From Cymodocea nodosa (taxonomy: Eukaryota; Streptophyta; Magnoliopsida; Alismatales; Cymodoceaceae), in assembly GCA_036874045.1 (NCBI GenBank), contig CM072338.1, positions 16,762,501 to 16,826,500 on the forward strand: 64,000 bases of DNA, in the 5' to 3' direction. The position numbers and the translations under genes are program-made. This document shows positions 26,083-39,110 of the stretch, piece after piece. Within the stretch, counting starts at the first letter, position 1; each line of letters begins with the position of its first letter. The notes beneath the pieces are model-generated. The model saw nothing but the letters and a program-made list of their open reading frames with translations, was not told where the DNA came from and ran no database searches.

Positions 26083-26893
26083 GCCCAGAGTAGGAGAAAC
26101 GTAACGTGGAGAGCAATTTGAATTTGGCAAATGACTGTAATGGCATGTATATTAATAGAACATTTTAGATTGCTTTCACCGTGTCCGTCTGTTACAAGAT
26201 GTTTCCCTCAAGTATATCAACCTATCATAATGATTAGGAATGAAATTACCTTTGGTTGCCAAAGATCATTTGTGACGAATAAAACAAGGTTAGATAATCT
26301 AAATATGATCATTATAATAACCCATAGTTCAAACCAGATAATCTAGAAGGCAAAATCTTTCAATCCATAGACATCATTTCAAACAGGAAATTCAAGATTT
26401 GTTTTACTTTCCTCTTTGTAGTTGTTACCAATGTCAATTCCTACTCTTACCAAAATCCCAATTCTAATAGAAATTACTAGTATGGCTAGTTCTTTTTGTA
26501 TATCCATATTGACAATGGTTTTGAAGGCTAGCTTAATATATTACCATAAGTAGCTTCCAACACCGTAACCGTAGTCTTGAAAGCTAACTGTTGCAACTTT
26601 AAGTTGTAACAGATTTGTAGATTTCATTGCCAGGTAGAAAATAAGCAGAGATTTTTCTCAAAAACCACTCTTCGCTTAACACTGAAAAGCATACAAGGAC
26701 CCAACAATCTTGTAACGTTACAGAATACTTCAGAAAATATCCGAGTCCAAGTAAAAAGGTAGTTTATAACGAAAACGAAAAAATTGACATAGTCAGAGCT
26801 GTGCCTTGCGTGACTCGTCAACTTACCCATCGCCTTTCTGTACATTTTGATCAGCAGAACTCCCACCAAAGCCAAAAAAGAAAGAAAAGGCCA
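26083..26893. other. Intergenic spacer between two minus-strand genes
   Basis: Contains the kinase promoter and 5' UTR on the left and the probable 3' UTR of the BTB-NPH3 gene on the right. No other gene is supported. Confidence 0.4.
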
Positions 26894-29800
26894 TTAGGAA
26901 ACAGAATGTCTTCTGTGCCTGGAAAATCCTACAAGTCGAGCTTCTCCCATGTTCAAAGGAGCAGAAGGTGGACTCTGGGAACTTGTGGAGGTCTCGGAGC
27001 TCTTGTTGCTGTGTGACTTTCCAGACAAAAACTTGTCAAACATTCTTATAGACCGGGATGGCAACAAGAACCTGCTACCACCTCCTTTGTTCTTGTGCGT
27101 GTGATTCTTCTTCTCCTTCCCTACGAAACCATCGTCAGCCCCGGCAGACTCGAGGTGCATCTTCAAGGACTTGCAATCTCCTTTCACATTTGCAGTAAGA
27201 CGACGACCGGTTTTGCGTGTGATATCAGTTGTTTGAACATGTCTGCCTTCAACGGCGGCCGCCCTTGCCTGCTCAAAGTAGAGGACCTGAACAACAACGC
27301 GGAGTGGGAGGCATTCATTCTGGGCAGCATGTGCACACGCCTCTGCGGAGAGCTTCTTGACATCAAATAGGCCACAGATTTTCTTCTTCTCTGCTTTTGT
27401 CAAACTAGGATGCCTCTGAGACATTCATAAAACAATGGAATTGAGAGCTCAAGTGGGAGGCTATTGGTTAGTTCGGAATTTTGCAGAAATTGGATACGAT
27501 TTTAGATTCAAAAAAGAACTTAGAAGGAGAGAATAAAGCATAATCAAAGACATACATCGCAATTACCAAGGGGTTTAATGTCATAAAAAAAGGAATAACA
27601 ATAACATGAAGCAGCATGCACTTGTAATGTAAAAAGCATGCTCTGAATTACCATGAATTTCATATGATTCACAGATCACAACATTGAAAATTCCGATGGT
27701 GTCATGCTAGATTGATGTATCGTTACTTTTTGGAATGCCATCATCAACCACTACTTCATTTGAAGGCATTTATTAGGGGATAATACTAGAGCTAAGCAAC
27801 ATGGTGATTGGCATTCCATGCTTTCTAGCATCAAATACTTTCCACGTGCTATTTACAGTAATTTTGTGTTGAAAATTGTCTGTTCAGCTGTGTTATTTAC
27901 ATGCTACCTGTGAAAATCCAACTCAGGGGGTCGAAAATACACGTAATATACAGAATCTTAGATCCAAAAACCACCTACTGTTTATAGTGGTTGAATGAAG
28001 GAAAGGAGTCTCAGTTGAGTTGCATTAAATATTTGTTGATTGAAGTAACAAATTTATATGATGATATATTTGTTCAAAAAGCATATCTTAACATGGTTTA
28101 TGATTCCATATTATACACTTTTATTGAAAGATTGAGCAATTTGATAACTGTGAATTTCTCTTACATGGTGATTGAATAACCTTACAGTATATTGATTGAA
28201 GTAGCAAACTTATATGTGAATGTACATGTTCAAGTATGGTCTGCACATGGCTAATTATGCACTCTTTTAAAAATTATTTAGCAATTAAACAAGCATGAAC
28301 TTCTCTTAATACTATGAAGCAAAACAGTTTCTGGAAGTCATGGAGGCAGATTTTCTAGAGGAGGCCATGGTTGAAAAAAAAGAGAGAGAAGCTGCTTCAT
28401 TGGAGCATAGCGAGTTCCACCACAAACTGCAAGAGCTGGAGCAGTGGTAATATAAAAAGCAGTAAAGCAAAGAATATAACTAGGTAATGCCATAATTGAT
28501 TTAGTGGATGATGTCTAATTTTTCCCCATCTTTCAGATAACATATAATGTGATTGAATAATAATCTGGCAAATACGGTATCATAGATTATTCCCCTAGGA
28601 TCATGATTCAAGGAATTGAAGACATGAAGAAATTGAATTGAAGATACACTACCTTCAGATAGATATCAATGGCTGAGTATAACTCATCATGAACAGGTCG
28701 GGCAGCTTGAGGTAATGACTGTGAGAGGTCAATGAAGCTAGATAATGGAAGATTCGCATCACAGGCTATTTCAGCAAGATAGGCATCAATCAACTTTCCA
28801 ACTGCTAATAAAGATGTATTTGCTACAGAACATCTATTGCTCATATTTTCACCCTTCTTAATATACTCAGAAGTGTCACCATGCACCATAAATCTCTTGA
28901 CAAGTTCATGAACCAGATGCACATCATAGTTAGTGTTGCTAGTGGACTTTGATGGAATAAGAAGATCCTTAATGGAAGCTTCGTCCAGCTGTAGACTTAT
29001 TTGATTTAGAAGCATTTCTTGTGATGGGCCCTCAATCTCGATCAACTTAGCAACTCTCAATAGCTTTAGCAAGAAACTACATGAACAACCTGAACTCTTA
29101 TTAGATGGCAAAAGCGAAATAATAGTTTCAACAAGAGACCTATTCCTTCTCACATACTTGTCAGAAACTATTCCATCAAAAGAAATTGGCAACCATTTGA
29201 CTGCATAACTTCTTAGAGCCTCTCCTATTATATCTGCTGCCATCCTGCCTTTTCCCTTCACAGCAACCAACACCTTCTTGTAGAGATCAACATCCAGGCC
29301 ACATATGTCCTCAATCCACCAATTCCTGGGAACAGAAGACTGCATCTTTTGATCAAATCTTCTTGTTTGATTGACAAATTGATCAGCCAATGCCATATTT
29401 TTGGAATATGAATATGACCAGCTTACATCAGAAGGCTCCACCAATATTTTGGATGCAACAGCGTCAATGCATCTCCCAGTTATCTTTAGATCCTCAGGCC
29501 AGGGTAAGAAAAAATTGGTAGTCTGTAGAACAATAATAGAATCTTTCCAACTGCGGAATACAGTGGATGTCAGGAAAACATCAATTTTGTATATCAAATT
29601 TCCTTTTTCAATGTCCTCAGACATCTCAAGGTATTCCGCAGCACACCTAGCCACAACAACATTACGAGCATTCATCATAACAATCATGCCATAGCAGAAC
29701 TTTGCACACAACTCAAAAGCTGTTGATCCTCCAGGAATGTCATCAAGATGCACTTCATCAATATTTTCCTTTTGAGCTCTGAATAACAAATTACGCAGTA

Positions 29801-31299
29801 GTTTACTTTTTGATATCAATGGAAACTGTCACACAAAAATCACTATGTAAGTTGCCTAGATGATAATCAAAGTTAAAGCAGGAAAATAAAGCAACACAAT
29901 GATGTAGTAGTGAATCAATATTGTGGAATCATCTCCTCAAAAACCACCCAAATGAGCTTTAAGGAAAAGAAACAAATTTCTTTCAAATGTATGTCATTTT
30001 CATAGACAAAAAAGTTAGGAATAATATATCCAATAGTTGTCAGAGTTTCTTCAAGTAATGCAGTATACGAGAGAATGAAATATGAAATGAAAAACCATGT
30101 TCACATAAAACAAAGAAAAGGTGCAGGACAAGAAAAAACATGCCTTGTGAAGATAAAATTTCACTTCAGCAACATTCACAACAATATCCGTCGACAGCTC
30201 AGATGCCACATACCTGCAACAGAACAAGAACAAACTTATCTTCGAGCACTAGAGATGTTCTCATCATTGGTTATTAGACCTCAATAATATACACATGAGA
30301 CTGGAAAATTTCAAGATCTACCATTTGTGAGTAGCTTATTTTAGAATGCATCCCACATAATCCCAGAAAGCAAAAACGCGTGCAGAATACTATTTCATGT
30401 TTGTCATAAATCTTGCGCTACTGAATGTGGACGCACTTGAGACAAGGTGATGCACATGATTCCCTGGTAAGTGTTTGGAACATGCAAGGCATTAGTGGTG
30501 ACAAGAGAAAAGAGAAAAGGGGTCCACGTTGCAGAGTGTAGCAATGCAGAAGAGATAATGTTGCCATGACAGAATGCTTACTGATTCACCATGACACTCC
30601 TACATCAGATAAAAAGAGACAAAATCTGAGTGGTCTTTCACAGATATATGTTGATTCCGTTCACTACAAAAAGGGGTTTTAAGTTGGACTTTCACAGATT
30701 TAACAAGAAACATGTTACATAGAGTTGAATATTCTCTTTCGGAGGTGGGGAAAAAAAAAACATTCCATACAGAGTGGTCTTTTCATTGGCACCTTAAGCC
30801 TATTTCTGCCCGACAACCAGTCGAGAATAAACAAGAACGACATCCTTCCTATTTTTTGACGAAGAACAGGAGCACCCAATACTACATTAATGATTAGAAC
30901 CGAAGCACTTCATGCTACATTGGCGATTAATACATTGCATAACGGAAAACAAAAAACACTGATATGTTTCAAGAAATGGTCAAATCAACAAGGTAAAATT
31001 TTTTCATTTGTGGAACCACACTTTGTCCCGGCAATAGAGAAGATTTAAAGGAATAAACTGGAGAACCTATAGAATCAAACCAACCTGTCAGATATAGATT
31101 AAGAAATCGGATTTTTCAGAGAAGAAAGAGTGAATGATCCCTCCCTCCACAAAAAAAAAAAAAAAAAACAGGAAAACAGAAAAACCCGCAAATATAGATT
31201 TTCCATTAAAGATAGCAAACCAAGTAAGCCGACCAACCTGACGTTGATCCCATCAGCTTGGAAAGTATCTGGCTTGGATCCCAATTTCATGTACTTCAT
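26894..31299 (-). CDS. BTB/POZ domain NPH3 family protein
   Basis: NPH3-family proteins act as plasma-membrane scaffolds or CUL3 substrate adaptors in phototropism, auxin and defence pathways. Four exons on the minus strand join in phase: 31299-31238, 30213-30144, 29825-28653 and 27415-26894, giving 608 residues. Exon 1 codes [20 protein letters not shown], the family N-terminus. The BTB fold follows: [23 protein letters not shown] then [14 protein letters not shown]. The NPH3 domain includes [40 protein letters not shown] and [20 protein letters not shown] with [14 protein letters not shown]. The C-terminal tail is Ser-rich and basic. Intron 2 starts AAG-GCATGT, so it is apparently GC-AG. 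It resembles the Arabidopsis At1g67900/At5g67385 branch more than NPH3 itself; that placement is from memory. Confidence 0.93.
28328..28446 (+). other. Exon-like coiled-coil fragment, antisense in the NPH3 gene intron 3
   Basis: On the plus strand an open stretch of 39 codons sits between a good acceptor (AAAACAG) and a good donor (TG-GTAATA). It codes a charged segment, [20 protein letters not shown] followed by [19 protein letters not shown], which looks like a coiled coil. The host gene runs on the other strand. I recognise no family. It may be an exon captured from another gene by a transposon, or a chance frame. No partner exon was found nearby. Confidence 0.35.
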
Positions 31300-34200
31300 C
31301 TCCACTACCTACAGCGGAAACCGAAACGAAAACACCAAAAACCCAATCACCCAAGACTACAGCTCCCCTCTTCCACCCTTCCCAAACCTTCACAGGCTTC
31401 CAGTGAGAGCAGCACTCCTAGCGCGCAAACGACGACCGTCTTCTCTGTGAGGAAAAGCTCTCGGCTTTCTGGCGACGGTGGCGAGAAGAACAATAAAGCG
31501 GCAGCGGCAGCAAGGTAGAATGATGGTTCGGTCGTGTTCTGCTGCTTTCTTAATATTCCCGCCGCTGGCGCTGCAGCTGCCGGTTACCTTTCACGTTGCC
31601 TTTTCTGGGTTCTCACCTTCTTCTCTCTCCACAGAATACCCGTCGCTTTCCCTGGAGGGGCGTCGGTCGGAGAGACGGCGGAGGACAGCTGGTAGACTGG
31701 AGGAGATGGTGTGTTTGTAAGGTGGTTGGCTGTGTACTGTCCGCTGAAACAGAGGCTGATGAGTGATGACCAGAAGACTTTCATGGCTCTTCATTGTCTT
31801 ATTCATTAATTAAGGTCTAGTGGAGAGAGAGAGAGAGAATCACAGTAGTCAGATACACTTCATTGTGTACCGACGATTCAGCTAATCATACATTTTTCCA
31901 AACGAAAGATGCTTGATGCTATTCTTCTGTTAGGGTAGGTTCTTTACTTCTTTTTTATCGTTTTCCTACAGGTTTGGCTTTTTATTACTCCACACCGAGG
32001 ACCATTTCAAACTGTGACGTTCGATGCAAGTTAGAAGTGAAGAGTCTTAACATTTTTGGGTTTACGTGGAAAAATAAAAATGATATTATTTTTATCAAGC
32101 GAATATCAACTAATATTTCTTTGCATTTTACATTTCACTTATTTTTAGATGAAAATTCTTATTGTTGGCATCGGTATCAATTTTATTAAATAAATTCACT
32201 TAAAATGAATTCAAGAGTAATACTAACATAAGTGACTTCTTGAGAAATCTTCTTACTCTCGTTTTGTTTCAATATAAAAAAAAAAAACTTTGAAGTGCAT
32301 GGCGATGATCAAACTGCCCTACTTATAAGCTAAGTTGGTATTGTTGAGATAGAAATAATTAATCTGTCTTATTCTTTTTTCCAACCATCTCACGAGAGAT
32401 ATGGCCGTATGATTTATTTGTTTTAACTCTTTTTACCTGGGTTCATAATGAGGGTGCTATATTTAATAGTATCTACCTTAAAAAAGTGATAACATTTTTG
32501 CAGTAAGAACCCCATGTACCGTATAATTTATCTTTGATACTCTAATCAAGTATGTGATCACCACATATAATAGGCACTATTTACATTTTAAATTACAAAT
32601 AATTAAGCACTCAGCTGCAAATAGCTGTGTGGTGACTTGAACCTTTTTAATATGAACGTAATACTTTTTAACTCCACCACATGTTCATGAGCTGTAAATA
32701 AGCACTGAGTTGTCATTCATCTTTAAATATTACCTGGAAGACTTGACATTAAGGTTGATAAGTATAGATCCAAGACTTGCAGGTTTAAACATATGAGTCT
32801 TAAGTTGAAGCCTTTGAAAATCAGACTCCAGATTTGTAAACCTAAATTTGTTAGACTCAAACAACTTTTCGTCAATTTAAATCTTAAATGACCCACGTAC
32901 TAGAGGAATATTATATATCACTTTCGTATATTATACTACCATTAAGGTTGGGATAACTTTAAATATCCTTTTTCTTTTAATATTTATCTTTATACTCTCG
33001 TTTAGCTTGACAATTGATCTATGCATTCAGGTTCATCCATAAGTTTTAAGGCCACTTTTATCTTTTCGTCAACCTTCTAACTCGCCCTTTTTCTTTTCTT
33101 CTCCATCCTCATCTCTTTGTCATGCTTCCATGTGTTCAATCACAAAGCTATTGTGAAATGATAAGAGATCATTAAAGATAAGTCCAACATTATGTTCTCT
33201 TCTTTGTTGGGTATGGTATTAGGTTTTTCGTTTCTTCGCTTTTATTATGATTCGGAGTTTTCTCTACTTTATCTATTAATAGTACTGCAAACAGAGATTC
33301 TATAGATCAACAGCATTACCAAGAGAGGAGAACAAAGTGATGGATGAAAGATGAACTATGAAAGAGAAGGCTAGTGGTGGCGCACTTCGATCGACAAATT
33401 TATCCTGGGGTTTCACTGAAGTTAATTTCATCAATTCATGTTATCTTTTACAATAAAGTTTTTATCTAATTAATGGTAGGTCGTTTAAAGCAATGTCAAA
33501 GGGAATATGAGTAAAAAAAAATCCATGTATGTATTATGAAAAGAAAATAACATCAAATTCAGTGATAATTATTGATGTATTAAACTCCATTTAATAAGAA
33601 AAAGAACACTGGTAATTTTTTTAGCATGTAGTTAATTGATTGTTGAAGTTAAGTAGATGACTTTGTAATTCCCCTTGTATTTATTCCTATCTTTGTCACT
33701 GTATATTTTTTACTTTTCATTACATTCAAACATATCATAATCTAAGCAAAAGATAATTATAACTACTTCCTTACCCAGGATTGACTTTTGTTATGTTAAA
33801 TGCATTGCGTACATAACACTCTTCAAAAGACTTATCTCACAAGTAAGAGTTTGCAGTGGTCTCTGAAAGTTCTCTTTTGTGTGATTCCTTAGAATTGTGA
33901 AAAGCTTCACGTTAATAAATGTAAAGACGTAACTTAGTTTAACATATGATGAATTCTTTAATTCACTATTAACTAGTTTTAAAAGAAATTATAAGTATAG
34001 ATGCAGGACTTGACCTAATATATAATGAATCTTTTCACCTATTACAATTAATTTTAAGATAAAATATTTCACAAAAATTTCATTCTTCACGAAGATAAGA
34101 TAATCTTCACCATCAAGAGAATTGGACGATGAAAATTTAAAAGGAAGATTTGTGTATTTAAAATTTGAATTCAACTCTAGTGTCTCTATTGGAGACTTTT

Positions 34201-34999
34201 TACGTTTTATCTAGTCCCTAAAAGGGAACTAACTTCTCATGGGTGATATACTGGAATAATTCAACATTGGAAAAAAAATGAGGACATCATTAGTATATAT
34301 GCAAGGAATGAACTCTCCATCTACGATTAATCGATTGAGTTGGATGTGTCAGATCTCAATATCATATCAGAGCTGAAAATGTTCTCTTGGACCTTCAGTC
34401 TCTACACGTATACTCAATTAAAAAATGACACTTATAGGACCAAAAACAAAGGGCGTTGAAATTATCCCATAGCTTATGTTTACTTTGAAAATTTAAGACA
34501 TTTACGAGAAATGAAAGATGTTACCGTAACAACTCTTTAAAAAAGGTAGTATAATAGTTGCAGTGTTGAAGAATGGCGACAATACAGAATTAGGAGAGTT
34601 CCTAAAGCAGTAATTTACTATTTTACTCTTTACCTATTAATGATGGAAGAAACGAGGAGAAAAGATCTAGATGACCTCTTCATGCTAGTGTACGTAGAAA
34701 ATCACTACCATTACAGAAGAAAATAATAGGAAAGATCTTTACTAAAGCTAGTCTGCAGTGGAAAATGATTAAAAACAATCAGAATCCTAATCTGGACAGT
34801 TCCTCCCTTTTCTCATGCATGCAATAAAGCGCATGGTATGGAATCATGGGAAACAAGAAGAAGGAGCATATAGATTTGTGTGTATAGGGCACGATAATCT
34901 CACACGACTTGGCATGAGCGAAATCCACACCAAAGACTTGTATCATGATATATCCCAAAGTACGTAGCAGGTGGGTAATTGTTGAAGGCTAAACAAAGG
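31300..34999. other. BTB-NPH3 promoter and AT-rich intergenic DNA
   Basis: 31300-31720 is GC-richer with CT-rich stretches and is probably the 5' UTR and promoter of the BTB-NPH3 gene. Beyond about 31900 the sequence is AT-rich with no supported gene and no clear transposon ends. Confidence 0.4.
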
Positions 35000-35320
35000 A
35001 CTGCCGGGGTGTCATGGCGCGTGCCGAGCAAGTGACGTCCTCTCAGAAACCAATGTTCGTTAATTATGTTAATTACGTGTAGTTATCTGTGTTAATGGCC
35101 TATGTAATTAGTCCTAGTGTGTCTGTACCTTGCGATTAGTGCTTGTATATCTTTAAATACTTTTGAGGATGTTAGAAGAAAGTAAGGAAATACTGGTCTT
35201 AACTTCGGCACCGAAAACTTCCACCTTTTCTTCCCGACCTATATCAGCATTGGACCCGTCCAGACTTGATCTCTGGCGACATCTCCGAAGGTTGAGGGGC
35301 ATTAACATATTGGAATTAGA
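35000..35320 (+). mobile_element. Possible LTR and primer-binding-site remnant
   Basis: The stretch has a TATA-like TTTAAATACT near 35151, a transition from AT- to GC-rich DNA, and ends GGGGCATTAACA followed by TATTGGAATTAGAGTCG at 35309-35325, which resembles an initiator-Met primer-binding site (TGGTATCAGAG). No second LTR copy and no pol were found. It may be the 5' end of a decayed retroelement. Confidence 0.35.
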
Positions 35321-36297
35321 GTCGAGAGTACTGTTCCAATTATATCTCACATGGACAAGGACCTACCTATTGAAAGGGATGTCTAAACGTTCAAAGGAGA
35401 TTACAAATGAGGACGCAGGTGTAAGAAACATGATGAGATAGATGTAGATGATTAAATGGTTCTATCTTAGTGATGCAAGACATTATATGATTTTGATATA
35501 AGGTTAAACTCTTCCTTCTATCAGATTAAGATAGATTCTCGCAAACCATATCAACAATACGGAGAGAAGTTAGTTTGCTTAGACAATATTACTTATGATT
35601 GGAGTTTTCATCAATAAATGCTACAAGTAGTGGGTCATATAAACATTCTTTGTCATCTCAACCATATGTTCGGTGATGTGCGGCTGAGATTTTAGTCCAG
35701 TACGTACGTAGAGACAAAATCAACGCTCTTGCGCTGTAGACAAACGTTAGGTTTATCGTTGATATTTATGGTAAGATTACGTTACTTGTTATGAACTGTA
35801 TTAATTAACAGCCCAAGAAAACAAATACCAAACCCAAGGTAGGTGAGTGACGACACGCAAGACAACAACATGCAAGACGAATAACTGGGGCAGTCCTTGA
35901 AGACGAAAATACAAAACTACCTTTATTATTCTAACAGTTGTAGCAGAAATTTATTTATTTATTTATTTTTAACTTAAAGTTAGTCAGTACCATTCTTCTA
36001 CCACTTACTTAATGAAAAATATTTTAACTATATTTTATAAAATATTTCTGTAGAACTACCATACATAGCTCCTGAAGCTCGATGGGCATGAAATGTACAT
36101 ATCCAATTTAAAAAGAAGAAGTCAATTTTACGTAGCTAAATTGATCAAAGCTGTGTAATTACATAACATGTTTCTTAGTTGCTAACTAAGATTAAAATCT
36201 AACGTGACATCGATCTGAATGGTCACCTAACTGACAGAATCGGCAGGTTGGAGACAAAGGTCACGGACTTCAAATAAAAAAATTTCTTCGTGCAAAA

Positions 36298-36453
36298 TTA
36301 AGAAAGCGCCGTTTGCACAGGAATCTCTCCCGTGTACCACAGACCAAGCATGACGCCGCCTCTTACGTCGCTGTGGTCTCCTCCGTCCCTGACAGGCTCG
36401 GACAGGCACCGGTTGCACCACGTTTCCACGGTGCTCGCCACGCATCGGTTGAC
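36298..36453 (-). CDS. Orphan terminal exon candidate, unknown protein
   Basis: On the minus strand, acceptor GCGTTTAG at 36461-36454 is followed by an open frame of 51 codons ending in TAA at 36298. It reads VNRCVASTVETWCNRCLSEP, then VRDGGDHSDVRGGVMLGLWY and TGEIPVQTALS. Third codon positions are GC-rich, unlike the AT-rich DNA around it, which suggests real or formerly real coding sequence. I do not recognise the family. No upstream exon was identified on the minus strand within the next 1.5 kb, so it may be a gene remnant. The opposite strand also has a 64-codon frame, which looks less protein-like. Confidence 0.35.
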   Translation of the reverse strand, partial: VNRCVASTVETWCNRCLSEPVRDGGDHSDVRGGVMLGLWYTGEIPVQTALS

Positions 36454-36459
36454 CTAAAC

Positions 36460-38540
36460 GCAACCCCTCCATTTAATTACGGTACATGGCCTGCCCCGAG
36501 ACAATAAACAAATGAAACACATTTCATAATATCTACTTTCTACACCACCGTATATATACTGAAGTAATTTGTCGTCAATGATATTATTTTCTCGTTCAGG
36601 TATTGAAGAAAGTTGCCAACGCCTTTACTCCTGACTAACAGAAGTGGCCGTTCCCTTTCTAATTCGACTATCTATGTTTTTAAATTAACTAACAAGGATT
36701 GGACGTTTTGGTATCCATTTGCACTCTTCTGATACGCAATTCTTTGTTACTAATATTTCACTTGTAAGTATAATTCTTCCGTTGTTTTTCAGAACATGCT
36801 CTCAAACACAACCAATTAAACACCAACAAGTTCAACTTTTCCACAAGTGTAACTTCTGCATTTTGGTTCCAATACAATACTTTTAAAAGAGTTGATGAAA
36901 GTCAACTTATAAAAAGTTCAATTCATATAATACTTTTACAGGTTCATGTGATATCTGAATTAGAAAAACTCAATCTTAATATCTGAAACTTGATAACCCG
37001 TACTTTGTAATATCTAAATTTCATAAATAATTAATTTGGATATTCGAATCTAAATATAAATAGTTTATATTGATATATTATATTTTACACGTGAAAAACT
37101 TAATCCGAATATTCGAATCAAGACATCTAAAATTAAATATAATTATTTTAAATTAAAATCAATAAATATAATTATAATTATAATGATAAAATAATAAATT
37201 TACATTATGCCACGTATTCTAATATTCAATTAGTAGGGTAAATCAATTGAAATCAAACTTTAATCAAATGATATCATATATATCGAAATTTGTTCTAAAT
37301 ATTTTTAAATACAAATTTTTAAAATTTGCTTATGGTCCACCAAATTTTAAACTTAAATATTTCTTTTTAAATGGATTTTAGTTTGCACTTGGTTATTAGT
37401 TTCAGCTCTGAAACTTTTGAATGAAGTTGCACCGTAGTTCAATTACATAAGAGTAGAATTTAAGAGTGGTGTTTATTTAAGTGCTTTGCTATTGTAAGAT
37501 TTTCGATATTGTCTTTCTCATGTATAATTTGAATATGTTTTGCTCATTTTTATAATTGTAACTTTAAATTAATTTACTCTAAGTTAATCATTTTTAAAAA
37601 AATTAAAATTTTTAACTTACTGGATTAGAAATATCATGTTATTTCGTGTTTCGTATCAGAGTAAAAATTATAAGTAATATATTTTTTTATTTTTAAAATA
37701 TGTTAATTTTTTCTAATATATTACAAGAAAAAATTATTAGTAAAACATGATAACAATGTAGGAAAATATTTTATTGTAAATAAAAGAGCTGTTTTTAATG
37801 TGTGAATAATGTTAAAAATGCAGTTTCACTTTTAGAGCAGATAACTCTATGTAGGAGTTGTTTCTAGACAATAAACTGCGCATTTTACTTCGATTATTAT
37901 TAAAAACTCTAACTTTGAATGGTAACCAAAGTTAAAGTAAAATAACAAAATAACTTTGTATGGTAATGCAATGACGATTTTTAGCAACATCTCTAGGGTA
38001 AACCAATCTGACATGGTCTAACCGGCTCGACTTGGGTCGAGTCCGAACACCAGGCGGTCGTGGTATGCCCTTCGCAAATTGGGCTCAGCTTCATCTGGCT
38101 CGTTTCTCCGCAAGAGTCGCTATTTTGGTACAGCCATTGATTCGGCTCACCATACAAGCGTGACAATTCGATATTTCTTTATATTTTGTATCTCACTTTT
38201 TTTAATAAAAAAAAATCTTACCACTGATATTGCAAATAATTTTATTAAAAAAATTTAATCTAAATAAAAACAACAGGTTACTAATTTTGTGAATAACGTT
38301 GAAAGTGATAACGTAAAAATTGACGAGGGATAATACACATTTCTTTCAAATAAGTTAGACAGATATAGTAAAAAGAAAAGGAAACAATTAATCTTTGTAT
38401 TATCTTTCTATTTTGAACTATTCTCTTTTCGAGTTCGAACTTTATCTTTTGTATTTTCATCTCTTGACTATGATTTTATAGCTGAAAAATCCATTCACTA
38501 TGTGGATCATAAGTAAACGATATAATAAAGTTGTATAAAC
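36460..38540. other. AT-rich intergenic DNA
   Basis: Very AT-rich with a GC-richer island at about 38010-38160. No gene is supported in this stretch. Confidence 0.4.
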
Positions 38541-38920
38541 ATGTGTAAAAACATGCAAGACTCGCGACCAGGCACGGTTGCGTTCGCCTACTGGGGTTGG
38601 TCAGATCGACAAGCACCTGGTAGCAATTATGACCGACCAGGTATAACACAATTTACACATTTCTTCACTTTCATGGGGGGTAAAGATCGGATCCAAGGAA
38701 TGGTTGGAGAGAGAGCCTTCGCGTGCGAATCTGGCGGCAGCAACCGCATCATCTTTTCGACCAGATCAAAAGGCAAAAAGAATAAGAATTCTCTTTTACT
38801 TTTGCCACCTTTTTCCCAGCCTTTCCTTCGTGGAGTCTCGATGTGCGGGTAGTGGCCCAGCACGTGCCCTACACGCGCCCCGCACGCCACGAGAAAAGGA
38901 GAGAGAGAGGAAAGGAAAAG

Positions 38921-38957
38921 CGCCAACGCCAACGCCAACGCCAACGCCAACGCCAAC
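38921..38957 (+). repeat. Hexanucleotide microsatellite (CGCCAA)6
   Basis: Six tandem copies of CGCCAA lie about 155-190 bases upstream of the ATG of the ABCC13-like gene, next to a short GA-rich stretch. It is probably in the promoter or 5' UTR. The Ala-Leu and Gly-Val frames over it are artefacts. Confidence 0.9.
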
Positions 38958-39110
38958 CGCTCCACTCTCTCCGTACAAACACTACCCTCGTTGTGACGCT
39001 TTAATTACGGAGGCCACCCCTTTCGTCGGTACGCACACTCCACAATCCATTCCACTACGAAGTTCGAACTGCGTCTCGTCCTCCGCGCTCCGCCTCATCT
39101 TCGGCCTCGG

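Noticed and set aside
35163-35441. 92-codon frame
   Set aside because: It overlaps the probable LTR and primer-site remnant and shows no domain features.
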